Assembly: GCA_026414565.1 (NCBI GenBank)
Contig: JAOAIT010000037.1
Span: forward strand, 37,617-101,616
Direction of reading: 5' to 3'
DNA: 64,000 nucleotides
DNA from: Verrucomicrobiia bacterium
Lineage (GTDB): Bacteria > Verrucomicrobiota > Verrucomicrobiia > Limisphaerales > Fontisphaeraceae
In this document: positions 35,425-43,964 of the stretch, one piece after another
Layout: each line of letters begins with the position of its first letter
Position numbering within the stretch: position 1 is the first letter of the stretch
Made by a program: the position numbers and the translations under genes
The notes under the pieces: generated by a model
What the model saw: the letters and a program-made list of their open reading frames with translations, nothing else
Told to the model about the DNA's origin: nothing
Database searches by the model: none

Positions 35425-36807
35425 TCAGGCTCCGATCTGGCGGCGGAGGCATTCCATGATGCGGGCCGCCCAGAGGTCCAGGGTGGCGGCGTCGCGGCCT
35501 TCAAGCAGCAGGCGCACTTTTGGCTCGGTGCCGGAGTAACGCAAGAGCACGCGGCCGCCTTGGGCTTTCAGCTCTGCCTCGGCCTGGCGCACCAGCTCGC
35601 CCACGCCGTCCAGTTCTTCAAACGGGCGTTTTTCGCGGACCTTGAGGTTGACGTTTTTCTGGGGGAAGCGGGTCCAGCACTTGACCAGCTCGGAGAGCGG
35701 TTTTTGGGTGGCGGTCATGGTTTGCAGGACCTGGAGCGCGGCCACCAGGCCGTCGCCGGTGGTGCTGTGGTCGCGGAAAATCAGATGGCCGCTCTGCTCG
35801 CCGCCGAGGTTGTACCCGCCGCGCAGCATTTCATCAATGACGTTCTTGTCGCCCACGTCCGTGCGCAGGACGCGCCCGCCGGCGGCGGTGATGGCGGCGT
35901 CCAGGCCGGCGTTGCTCATGACGGTGGCCACGAGCGTTTTTTCCACCAACACCCCGCGCGCGAGCATGTCCAGGGCCGTGATGGCCATGATGTCGTCGCC
36001 GTCCACCAGGCGGCCGAATTCATCGCAGAGCAGCACGCGATCCGCATCGCCATCGTGGGCGATGCCGACATCGGCGCGAAATTCGCGCACGCGGGCGCAG
36101 AGGTTTTCGGGGTGCATGGAGCCGCACTCGCGGTTGATGTTGAGGCCGTCGGGCTGGTTGCCAAAAACCAGGACTTCGGCCCCCAGCTCGCGCAGGACGC
36201 AGGGGGTGGATTTGTAGGCGGCGCCGTGGGCGCAGTCCACCACGATGCGCAGGCCTTCGAGGGTGCGCCCCTTGGGGAAGGAGGCCTTGGCAAATTCGAT
36301 GTACCGCCCGAGGGCGTCGTCAATGCGCACGGCCTTGCCAATGGCGCTGGCGGTGGGCCGGATGCTGTCAATGCGGCCGGAGAAGACCAGGTCTTCGATC
36401 TCGGCCTCGACGGCGTCGTCGAGCTTGTAGCCGTCGGCGCGGAAGAACTTGATGCCGTTGTCGTCGTAGGGGTTGTGCGAGGCGGTGATGACGATGCCGG
36501 CATCGGCGCGCAGGCTGCGGGTCACGTAGGCCACGCCGGGGGTGGGCAGAGGGCCGATGAACAACACATCCACGCCCATGGAGAGAATGCCGGCGGAGAT
36601 GGCGTTTTCGAGCATGTACCCGGAGAGGCGGGTGTCCTTGCCGATGACGATTTTATGTCGGCCGCGGCCGCGGGAGGGGCCGGGCAGGTTTTTGAAGACA
36701 TGGGCGGCGGCCCGGCCCAGTTTGAGGGCGGTTTCGGCGGTCACCGGCTCAATGTTGGCGATGCCGCGGACGCCGTCGGTGCCGAAGATGCGTTTGCCAT
36801 TGCTCAT
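35425..36807 (-). CDS. glmM: Phosphoglucosamine mutase
   Basis: A 460-residue phosphohexomutase converting glucosamine 6-phosphate to glucosamine 1-phosphate for peptidoglycan and LPS. The catalytic serine is in IVITASHNPYDDNGIKFF. The metal loop is IAHDGDADRVLL. The substrate-specificity loop is GGEQSGHLIF and the phosphate-binding loop is VLLRYSGTEPKVRLLL. It begins FGTDGVRGIAN as usual. It is the third gene of cdaA-ybbR-glmM, the order conserved from Firmicutes. In those species c-di-AMP cyclase and GlmM interact physically. It starts 21 bases after the ybbR stop. Confidence 0.96.
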   Translation of the reverse strand: MSNGKRIFGTDGVRGIANIEPVTAETALKLGRAAAHVFKNLPGPSRGRGRHKIVIGKDTRLSGYMLENAISAGILSMGVDVLFIGPLPTPGVAYVTRSLRADAGIVITASHNPYDDNGIKFFRADGYKLDDAVEAEIEDLVFSGRIDSIRPTASAIGKAVRIDDALGRYIEFAKASFPKGRTLEGLRIVVDCAHGAAYKSTPCVLRELGAEVLVFGNQPDGLNINRECGSMHPENLCARVREFRADVGIAHDGDADRVLLCDEFGRLVDGDDIMAITALDMLARGVLVEKTLVATVMSNAGLDAAITAAGGRVLRTDVGDKNVIDEMLRGGYNLGGEQSGHLIFRDHSTTGDGLVAALQVLQTMTATQKPLSELVKCWTRFPQKNVNLKVREKRPFEELDGVGELVRQAEAELKAQGGRVLLRYSGTEPKVRLLLEGRDAATLDLWAARIMECLRRQIGA

Positions 36808-36828
36808 AAGGGATAAGGATAAGAGGGT

Positions 36829-37239
36829 TCAGCGGACGCGGGCCACCTGGACCTCCGGCGGGTCCACGCGGGTGACGGCCACGCCGGGGGGATGGTGGAC
36901 CATGACTTTGAGCGGGAGGGGCGGGGCATCTCCCAGGTCCACCAGGTTGATGTACACCATGAGGTCGCCACTGCGGAGCTTGTTCATGATCTCCACCGGC
37001 CCCTTGAGGGTCACGTCCACCGTGGCGGGCGAGACGCGGAAGGCGCGTTCATCTCCGGCGGACTTCATGACGGTGATGGGATGGCGGTAAAAGGTGACCT
37101 CGGCGGCGGCCACCACGGGGGTGCGCTCCAGGCGTCCGCCCTGCTGCCAAGTGTTGACGACATGCCAGATCATCACGGCCAGCAGCAGGGAGCAGACCTT
37201 GGCCCAAAAGTTGTGGAAGATGATTTTTTGCAGGGGCAT
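36829..37239 (-). CDS. YbbR-domain protein (CdaR-like)
   Basis: 136 residues with one N-terminal membrane anchor (FWAKVCSLLLAVMIWHVVNT) followed by a single YbbR-like domain (VTLKGPVEIMNKLRSGDLMV, then PPGVAVTRVDPPEVQV). Firmicute CdaR carries several YbbR domains and modulates CdaA; this version has about one, so it is a minimal form. It lies 3 bases after cdaA and 21 bases before glmM, so regulation of the cyclase is inferred from gene order and family, not from any motif here. Confidence 0.85.
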   Translation of the reverse strand: MPLQKIIFHNFWAKVCSLLLAVMIWHVVNTWQQGGRLERTPVVAAAEVTFYRHPITVMKSAGDERAFRVSPATVDVTLKGPVEIMNKLRSGDLMVYINLVDLGDAPPLPLKVMVHHPPGVAVTRVDPPEVQVARVR

Positions 37240-37242
37240 GGC

Positions 37243-38082
37243 TTATTTCATCTCCGCTTTGGTGGCCACCGGCGGAGCGGGCCGGAAACGCTGGGGCAGA
37301 TAATCCCGCATGCGGGACAGCCAGCGGGGCGGTTTGGCCTTGACCATCAGGTTGCTCAAGAAGGCGCGCAGCTCCTCCAGGCTCAGGCCGCGGGTCAACT
37401 GCCCCCGGTAGGCCACGGAAATCAGGCCGGTTTCCTCGGAAACCACCACCACGATGGCATCGGTTTCCTCGCTCAAGCCAATGGCGGCGCGGTGTCGCGT
37501 GCCTAGGGAGGGGCTGAGGCCCTGCTGCTGGGTCAGGGGGAAGATGCAGGCGGCGTAGAGGATGCGGTCCCCCTTCAAAATAACCCCGCCGTCATGGATG
37601 GCGTTGTTGGGAAAGAAAATGGTTTCCAGCATCTCCGGCGTGGCCTCGCAGTCCACCGGAATGCCGGATTCCACCGAATCATGGACATGAATGGACTGTT
37701 CAATGGCAATGAGCGCGCCGATGCGGGCCTCGGAGAGGCGCTCGCAGGTTTGGACGATGATTTCAATGTTTTCGCGTTGCTCGTGGGCGGACGCGAAGAG
37801 CGAGGTGCTGCCCAGTTCGGCAAGGATGCGCCGCAACTCGGGCTGGAAGAGAATGAGAATGGCCACCAGGAAGAAGGCAAAGAAGGTGGTAAGCAGCCAG
37901 CGGAGCACCTTCAAATCCAGCACCACCGTCACGAAGGTGAGGGCCAGGAGCAGGACCAGAAAACCGGTGAGCACCGGCGCGCCCTTGGTGCCCCGGATGA
38001 GGATGAAGCCGTAGTAAATCCCCACCGCGAGGATGAGGATTTCCAGCGCCGGTCGCCACAGTTGTAAGAGCCATTCCATCAT
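37243..38082 (-). CDS. cdaA: Diadenylate cyclase CdaA
   Basis: 279 residues. CdaA makes cyclic di-AMP from two ATP. Three N-terminal membrane spans (ALEILILAVGIYYGFILI, VLTGFLVLLLALTFVTVVL, LLTTFFAFFLVAILILF) precede the DAC domain, which shows both hallmarks: NAIHDGGVILKGDRI and SLGTRHRAAIGLSEETDA. ATG 38082 overlaps the stop of folP by four bases (ATGA), so translation is coupled. A second ATG directly follows. The downstream ybbR starts three bases after its stop. c-di-AMP typically controls potassium and osmolyte uptake and wall homeostasis. Confidence 0.95.
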   Translation of the reverse strand: MMEWLLQLWRPALEILILAVGIYYGFILIRGTKGAPVLTGFLVLLLALTFVTVVLDLKVLRWLLTTFFAFFLVAILILFQPELRRILAELGSTSLFASAHEQRENIEIIVQTCERLSEARIGALIAIEQSIHVHDSVESGIPVDCEATPEMLETIFFPNNAIHDGGVILKGDRILYAACIFPLTQQQGLSPSLGTRHRAAIGLSEETDAIVVVVSEETGLISVAYRGQLTRGLSLEELRAFLSNLMVKAKPPRWLSRMRDYLPQRFRPAPPVATKAEMK

Positions 38083-38921
38083 GCAAGCTGGCGGGCCAGC
38101 AACGCCTCGGTCATGCGCACGGCATGGACCGTGGCCCGGACGTCGTGGGCGCGGATGATGTCCACCCCTTGCTCGACCGCCCAACAGGCGCAGGCCAGGC
38201 TGCCCGGCAGGCGCTCTGGCGGCTCTGCGCCCAGGAGTTTCCCGATGAATGATTTGCGGGAAACACCCAACAGCAGAGGCCGCCCCCATCTTTTAAATTG
38301 GCGCAGGGCGGCGAGCAACTGCAAATTATGCTCCACAGTTTTCCCAAAGCCGATGCCCACATCGAGCACCGTCTGCTCGGGGCGCACCCCCGCCGCCTGC
38401 AAACGGGCCAGCACGTCGCCGAAAAAGGCGTCCACCTCGGCCACCACGTCCTGATACTCGGGATGTTGTTGCATGGTCGCCGGCGTGCCCTGCATGTGCA
38501 TGGCCACATAACCGGCGCCCGTGGCGGCGGCCACCTCCCACATCGCGGGGTCGGTGCGGTGAGCCGCGATGTCATTGATGATGCTCGCCCCGGCCCGAAT
38601 CGCCGCCGCCGCCACGGCGGGTTTAACCGTATCAATGGAGAGCGGGATGGTCACCCGCTCCGCCAGGGCGGCAATGACCGGCAGCACGCGGCGCATTTCC
38701 TCGGCTTCCGGGACCGGCTCGGCGCCGGGGCGGGTGGATTCACCGCCAATGTCCAGGAGGTCCGCGCCTTCGGCCACCAGGTCCAGGGCATGCTGCACAG
38801 CGGCCTCCACGCCGAAATAGCGGCCGCCGTCGTAAAATGAGTCCGGCGTCACATTGACAATCCCCATGACCAGCCGGGGGCGGGGGAAGGTGAAGGTGAA
38901 CTGCCGGGCGGTCCATTGCAT
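38079..38921 (-). CDS. folP: Dihydropteroate synthase
   Basis: A 280-residue TIM barrel that joins p-aminobenzoate and hydroxymethyl-dihydropterin pyrophosphate in folate synthesis; it is the sulfonamide target. Both signatures are present: MGIVNVTPDSFYDGGRYF (loop 1) and LLDIGGESTRPGAEPV (loop 2). Also visible are SIDTVKPAVAAAAIRAG, IINDIAA, VLDVGIGFGKTVEHNLQLLA and the Ser/Arg-containing GVSRKSFIGKLLG. It starts six bases after the nadE stop and shares four bases with cdaA, so nadE-folP-cdaA-ybbR-glmM reads as one operon. Confidence 0.96.
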   Translation of the reverse strand: MQWTARQFTFTFPRPRLVMGIVNVTPDSFYDGGRYFGVEAAVQHALDLVAEGADLLDIGGESTRPGAEPVPEAEEMRRVLPVIAALAERVTIPLSIDTVKPAVAAAAIRAGASIINDIAAHRTDPAMWEVAAATGAGYVAMHMQGTPATMQQHPEYQDVVAEVDAFFGDVLARLQAAGVRPEQTVLDVGIGFGKTVEHNLQLLAALRQFKRWGRPLLLGVSRKSFIGKLLGAEPPERLPGSLACACWAVEQGVDIIRAHDVRATVHAVRMTEALLARQLA

Positions 38922-38927
38922 AGGGGG

Positions 38928-40565
38928 TTAAATCTCACGAAACCGTTGGGCAATGGGCAGGCGCCGGCCCATGCCAAAGGCCTTGCTGGTGACTTTGAGG
39001 CCGGGGGCGGCCTGGCGGCGTTTGTACTCGCTCAAATCAATCAGGCGCACCACGCGGCGGACGTCGGCCTCGGCAAAGCCGGCGGCCAGAATCTCGGCCA
39101 CGGTTTGCCCCTGGACGACGTAGCGCTCCAGAATAGCGTCCAGCACCTCATAGGGGGGAAGGGAGTCCTGGTCCTTCTGGTTGGGGCGCAGCTCGGCGGA
39201 GGGCGGCTTGGTGAGGGAGGCCTGCGGGATGATCTCGCGCTCGCGATTGATCCAGCGGGCCAGCCGATACACCATCTGCTTGGGCACGTCACTGATGACG
39301 GCCAGCCCGCCGCACATGTCACCGTACAGGGTGCAATAGCCCACGGCGCTTTCGCTCTTGTTGCCGGTGGTGAGCAGCAGCTCGCCGAATTTGTTGGAGA
39401 GGGCCATCAGGATGACGCCGCGCAGGCGGGCCTGGATGTTTTCTTCGGTCACATCTTCCGGCCGCCCGGCAAACAGCTCGCGCAACTGGCCTTTGACGCT
39501 ATCGAAGGGCGGTTGGATGGGGATGACGTGGTACTTGATGCCCAGGTTTTCCGCCAGCGCACGGGCATCATCCAGACTGCCCTGGCTGGAGTACTGGGAG
39601 GGCAGGGAAACCCCGCGGACATTCTCCCGGCCCAGGGCGGCCACGGCGAGGCAGGCGGTGAGCGCCGAGTCAATGCCACCGCTCAATCCCAGCACGGCCG
39701 CCCGGAAACCGCACTTGTGGAGATAATCCCGCAATCCCAGCACCAGCGCCTGATACACCTGCTCCTCCTCGCACGGCTCGGCGTAGTTGAGCGGTGCGGC
39801 CTGGTTCAAATCCACGCATAAAAAATCCTCGGCGAAGGCGGCTCCGCGGGCCACGAGCCGGCCGGCGGCATCGAAGGCGAGGCTCTGGCCGTCAAAGACG
39901 AGTTCATCGTTGCCGCCCACGAGGTTGCAATAAACAATCGGCCGCCCAATGTGCCGGGCCATGCTGGAGACCATGTCATGGCGGGTGCGGGTTTTGCCCA
40001 GGTGCCAGGGGGAGGCGGAGCAGTTGACGATGACCTCCGCGCCCGCCTGGGCCAGATCGCGGCAGGGATTCCGGCGGTAACGGCGTTCGCGCCAGAAATC
40101 CTCGTCATTCCAGATGTCCTCGCAAATGGTCAAGCCCAGGCGTTTGCCCCTGAACTCCACCGGGGCATTGTCCACGGCCGGCTCGAAATAACGATCTTCA
40201 TCAAAGACATCGTAGGTGGGTAGGAGCATTTTGTGGCGGAGGGCCTGGATTTTGCCCTCGCTCAAGAGGGCCACAGAGTTGGTGGCCTCGCGGCCGGGGC
40301 GGTTTTCGTGCCGGCCCACAAACCCCACCACCAGGCCGGTGGCGCCGGTGGCGGCGGCCAGTTCCTCGAGCACGCGCAGGTTTTGCTCCACGAAGGAGCG
40401 GCGCAGGAGCAGATCGCGCGGCGGGTAACCGGTAATCGCCAGCTCGGGGGTGACCACCAGATCCGCCCCGCCGGCCACGCCGCGCTGGTAGGCCGCCAGG
40501 ATGCGATCGCGGTTGCCGGTCATGTCGCCGATGATGGTGTTGATTTGCGCCAGCGCAATTTTCAT
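38928..40565 (-). CDS. nadE: Glutamine-dependent NAD+ synthetase
   Basis: A 545-residue fusion. The N-terminal nitrilase-type glutaminase (about 1-260) has its Glu in VTPELAITGYPPRDLLL, its Lys in LRHKMLLPTYDVFDEDRYFE and its Cys in IVNCSASPWHLGK. The C-terminal NH3-dependent synthetase has the ATP pyrophosphatase P-loop GLSGGIDSALTACLAV (about residue 290), TGNKSESAVGYCTLYGD and IIPQASLTKPPSAELRPNQ. It converts deamido-NAD to NAD with glutamine. It is the first gene of the tight nadE-folP-cdaA cluster; trpC lies 96 bases upstream. Confidence 0.96.
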   Translation of the reverse strand: MKIALAQINTIIGDMTGNRDRILAAYQRGVAGGADLVVTPELAITGYPPRDLLLRRSFVEQNLRVLEELAAATGATGLVVGFVGRHENRPGREATNSVALLSEGKIQALRHKMLLPTYDVFDEDRYFEPAVDNAPVEFRGKRLGLTICEDIWNDEDFWRERRYRRNPCRDLAQAGAEVIVNCSASPWHLGKTRTRHDMVSSMARHIGRPIVYCNLVGGNDELVFDGQSLAFDAAGRLVARGAAFAEDFLCVDLNQAAPLNYAEPCEEEQVYQALVLGLRDYLHKCGFRAAVLGLSGGIDSALTACLAVAALGRENVRGVSLPSQYSSQGSLDDARALAENLGIKYHVIPIQPPFDSVKGQLRELFAGRPEDVTEENIQARLRGVILMALSNKFGELLLTTGNKSESAVGYCTLYGDMCGGLAVISDVPKQMVYRLARWINREREIIPQASLTKPPSAELRPNQKDQDSLPPYEVLDAILERYVVQGQTVAEILAAGFAEADVRRVVRLIDLSEYKRRQAAPGLKVTSKAFGMGRRLPIAQRFREI

Positions 40566-40661
40566 AACCTGCCGCCAACATACCGCAGGAACTGGGGCAT
40601 GAACAATGAAAAGGAAACGGCGGCGCGGGGGATGGCCCGGGTGGAGGCAGGAGGTTGCCGC

Positions 40662-41453
40662 TCAACCCAGCAGCTCGGCCACCTTGGCCTCCAAAGAGGG
40701 AGCGCGCATGAGCGACTCGCCCACCAGAATGGCCCGCGCGCCACACCGCTCCAGGCGTTCCACGTCGGCGCGCGTATGAATGCCGCTTTCGGCCACCAGC
40801 AGGCAGGCGTGCTGTCCCAGTTGGGCGGCAAGCCGTTCGGTGGTGGCCAAATCCACGGTAAAGGTGGTCAAATCGCGGTTGTTCACACCAATCAGCGGGG
40901 CGCGGAGGGCGAGGGCGCGTTGCAGCTCGGCTTCATCGTGCACCTCCACCAGGGCCGCCAGTCCGGCGGCGGTGGCCAGCGCGTGCAACTGTCGCAGCCG
41001 GTCATCGTCCAAAATGGCCGCGATCAACAGAATCGCGTCCGCTCCCCATTCCACCGCTTCCAGAATCTGGCGCTCGTCCAGGATGAAATCCTTGCGCAAG
41101 AGGGGGAGGGAGACGGCGGCGCGGATCTGGCGCAGATATTCCAAATGCCCCTGAAAAAAACGCTCATCGGTGAGTACGGAGAGGCAGTCGGCCCCGGCGG
41201 CTTCATAGGCTCGCGCAATCGCCACGGGATCAAAGTCCGGGCGGATGACGCCGGCAGAGGGCGAGGCTTTTTTCACCTCGGCAATCAGGGCCATCCGGCG
41301 CCCGCGGCGGGGCCGTTGCAGCGCGGCGAGAAAATCGCGCCGGCCGCGGCGTGCCAGATGCGCGCGCAGCTCCTCCGCGGTGATGGGGCTCGGGGGCAGG
41401 GCCGCGATTTCCTGCTGCTTGTGCGCGACGATGGTGTCGAGAATGTTGGCCAC
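40662..41453 (-). CDS. trpC: Indole-3-glycerol phosphate synthase
   Basis: 263 residues from GTG 41453 (VANILDTIVAHKQQEIA), which aligns with the normal N-terminus. The open frame extends to a GTG at 41534, but those residues are Arg/Pro-rich and unlike the family. The enzyme closes the indole ring in tryptophan synthesis. Conserved parts are ALIAEVKKASPSAGVIRPDF with the phosphate-site lysine, LSVLTDERFFQG, PLLRKDFILDERQI with the catalytic Lys, GADAILLIAAIL, LVEVHDEAEL, IGVNNRDLTTF and VAESGIHTRADV. No other trp gene is near, so the pathway genes are dispersed. Confidence 0.94.
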   Translation of the reverse strand: MANILDTIVAHKQQEIAALPPSPITAEELRAHLARRGRRDFLAALQRPRRGRRMALIAEVKKASPSAGVIRPDFDPVAIARAYEAAGADCLSVLTDERFFQGHLEYLRQIRAAVSLPLLRKDFILDERQILEAVEWGADAILLIAAILDDDRLRQLHALATAAGLAALVEVHDEAELQRALALRAPLIGVNNRDLTTFTVDLATTERLAAQLGQHACLLVAESGIHTRADVERLERCGARAILVGESLMRAPSLEAKVAELLG

Positions 41454-41584
41454 GAGATCAGGTGGTGATGGGCGCAGATGCTGGTTGCTGCTCCTGCCCG
41501 CCTGCGCTCCTGGCGGCCGGGAGCGGGAGCGCACCGGGAGCGGGACATTCCGGGCAGAAAGGAGTGGCGCGGCGGCGCCACGGG

Positions 41585-42731
41585 TTATTCTTCGTCCTCA
41601 TCCTTGATGCCTTGCATGCGTTTGGTGGGGCCGCCGGCGCGGAGCCAGGCGTTGACAAACATATCCAGATCGCCATCCATGACGCGCTGGGTGTCCCCGG
41701 TTTGCACGCCGGTGCGCAGGTCCTTGACCATGCGATACGGTTGAAACACGTAACTGCGAATCTGGTTGCCCCACGAGACACTGCCTTTTTCCCCGTAAAA
41801 CCGCTCCATCTCGGCCTTTTTCTGGTCTTCGCGGAGGGCGTACAATTTGGAGAGCAGCAGCTTCATGGCGGCGGCGCGGTTTTGGGCCTGGCTGCGCTGC
41901 GCCTGGGAGGCGGCCACCAACCCGGTGGGGAGGTGGGTGATGCGCACCGCCGTTTCCACCTTGTTGACGTTCTGGCCGCCTTTGCCGCCGGAGCGGTAGG
42001 TGTCAATTTGCAGTTCATTGGGCGGGATGACAATCTCGGTGTCATCCTCAATTTCGGCGATCACGTCCACGCTGGCAAAACTGGTGTGGCGGCGCTTGTT
42101 GGCGTCGAAGGGGGAGATGCGCACCAGCCGGTGGACGCCGCGCTCGGCCTTGCAATAGCCATAGGCATATTCGCCCCGCACCACCATGGTGACGTTTTTG
42201 ATGCCGGCACCCTCCCCCGGCAGCAGGTCGGTGACTTCCACCTCCCAGCCGCGGGATTCACACCAGCGCTGGTACATGCGCAGGAGCATCTCGGCCCAGT
42301 CGCAGGCTTCAGTGCCGCCGGCCCCGGCGTTGATGGTGAGGATGCAATTGTTGCGATCATGCGGGCCGCTGAGGAAAAAGCGCAGCTCCAGGCGGTCAAT
42401 TTCCTCCAGCAGCTTCTGGGTGTCGCGGTCCAGTTCGGCGGCCACTTTGGCCTGGCTTTCGGGCGGTTCCGCCTCGGCCAGTTCGAGCATGACCTTCAAA
42501 TCGGCGTGCTGGCGGCTGACGGCCTCCAGGGGTTCCAGCTTGCGCTTGATGTCGTTGGCTTCCTCGATGGTTTTCTGCGCCTGCTCGCGGCTGTTCCAAA
42601 AGGTCTCTGCGGCCATCTGGGTTTCCAGCTCCCCCAGCCGCTGTTGCAATTTGGGGACGTCAAAGAAACCTCCGCAAATGGGCCAGTTTCTCCGCCGCCG
42701 TCTGCAACCGATTGGCAATCACGTCCAACAT
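41585..42731 (-). CDS. prfB: Peptide chain release factor 2, made by +1 programmed frameshift
   Basis: RF2 reads UGA and UAA. The gene starts at ATG 42731 with [20 protein letters not shown], then reaches an in-frame TGA at codon 24 (42662-42660). The slip sequence CTTTGAC follows GGAGG with three bases between, exactly as in E. coli. A +1 shift at CTT continues into the long frame ([16 protein letters not shown]) to 41585, giving about 381 residues. The stop-codon recognition motif is in [15 protein letters not shown] and the catalytic GGQ is in [16 protein letters not shown]. Low RF2 levels would favour the shift, giving autoregulation. Confidence 0.95.
42659..42673 (-). promoter_or_regulatory. 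prfB programmed +1 frameshift site
   Basis: Read on the minus strand: GGAGG (42673-42669), a three-base spacer, CTT (42665-42663), TGA (42662-42660), then C. This is the conserved RF2 arrangement: an internal Shine-Dalgarno pushes the ribosome while it pauses at the UGA, and tRNA-Leu slips forward one base so GAC is read next. Confidence 0.93.
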
Positions 42732-42864
42732 AGCGGGCGGAGCATAGCCACGGGCCGCCGCCCCGACAAGGCGGAAAACCTCCGGCTGGCCGTGCGCCCT
42801 GCCGGCGGGGGGGTGAACATTTTTGGCTTGCACGGCTGAAGGGGGAGATTACTTTGCGTCAAGT

Positions 42865-43947
42865 ATGAGTCATTCATCAGTTGACGCCAATGTCTCAGCG
42901 CGCATAGCGGCGCTGGGCCGCCGTGTTTTGGAAGGGGGACAAATCGGGCGCGAGGAGGCGCTGGAGCTGTTTCACCTGGAGCGCAGCGCGGATATTTATG
43001 ATTTGATGGCGTGGGCCAACCGCATCCGGGAGCATTTCAAGGGGAATCGCATCCATCTCTGCTCCATCGTGAACGCCAAGGCGGGCGGGTGTCCGGAGGA
43101 TTGCAAGTTTTGCGCGCAATCGGCCTTTTACCAAACTCAGTCACCGCGTTACGGTTTTGTGGAGCCGGAGCCGGTACAACAGGCGGCGGAGGAGGCCATG
43201 CGCCACGGGGTGACGGCCGTGGGGCTGGTGGCGGCCTGGAAGGGGCTGAGCGAGGGCCGGATGCTGGACGAGGTGTGCGAGCGGGTGCGGGAGCTGGCGC
43301 GCAGCGGCAAGGCACGGGCGGACGTGTCGCTGGGCATCATCAAGAGCCAGCGCGTGGCCGATCGTTTGAAGGAGGCGGGGGTGCAGGTGTATGGGCACAA
43401 CCTGGAGACCTCGCGCCGCTTTTTCCCGCAGCAATGCACCACGCACACCTACGACGATCGCATTCAAACCCTGAAATTCCTGCGCAACGCCGGGATTCGC
43501 ATCTGCTCCGGGGGCATCATCGGGATGGGGGAGACGCGGGAAGACCGCTGCGAACTGGCTTTGAGCCTGCGCGAAGTTGGGGCGAGCGTGGTGCCCATCA
43601 ATATCCTTAATCCCATCCCGGGCACTCCGTTTGAGCATGTGCCGCCGCTGCCTCCGTTGGAAATCCTCAAAACGATTGCCTGTTTCCGCTTCATCCTGCC
43701 GCGCCAGGAAATCATGGTGGCGGGGGGGCGCACGGTGAATTTGCGGGATTTGCAGAGCATGATTTTCATGGCGGGGGCCAGCGCGCTCATGGTGGGCAAT
43801 TACCTTACCACGCTCAACCGGCCGGTGGAGCAGGATTTGCAGATGCTCAAAGATTTGGGCCTGGAGCCGGCGGGCAGCGATCATGATTTCAGTGATCAGC
43901 CGGAAACGGCGCCGGTCTCCACTACGCCGGAGCCGGTGACGGCTTGA
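42865..43947 (+). CDS. bioB: Biotin synthase
   Basis: A 360-residue radical-SAM enzyme that inserts sulfur into dethiobiotin. The radical-SAM cluster ligands are CPEDCKFC in VNAKAGGCPEDCKFCAQSAF. Further family motifs are YGHNLETSRRFFPQQCTTHT with the second-cluster cysteine region, RICSGGIIGMGETREDR with the conserved Arg, and INILNPIPGTPFEH. ATG 42865 (MSHSSVDANVS) is chosen; the frame upstream to 42823 is not family-like. The C-terminal 25 residues are a Thr/Pro-rich tail. No bioF, bioD or bioA is nearby. Confidence 0.92.
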   Translation: MSHSSVDANVSARIAALGRRVLEGGQIGREEALELFHLERSADIYDLMAWANRIREHFKGNRIHLCSIVNAKAGGCPEDCKFCAQSAFYQTQSPRYGFVEPEPVQQAAEEAMRHGVTAVGLVAAWKGLSEGRMLDEVCERVRELARSGKARADVSLGIIKSQRVADRLKEAGVQVYGHNLETSRRFFPQQCTTHTYDDRIQTLKFLRNAGIRICSGGIIGMGETREDRCELALSLREVGASVVPINILNPIPGTPFEHVPPLPPLEILKTIACFRFILPRQEIMVAGGRTVNLRDLQSMIFMAGASALMVGNYLTTLNRPVEQDLQMLKDLGLEPAGSDHDFSDQPETAPVSTTPEPVTA

Positions 43948-43964
43948 GGCGGATGGCGCCCGGC

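Noticed and set aside
33787..36816. 1009-codon plus-strand frame over the CxxCH gene and glmM
   Set aside because: It crosses two genes with strong motifs on the minus strand and has Gly/His/Gln-rich low-quality text.
41454..41534. Upstream extension of trpC to GTG 41534
   Set aside because: The added residues are Arg/Pro/Gly-rich and do not align with the normal TrpC N-terminus, which starts at GTG 41453.
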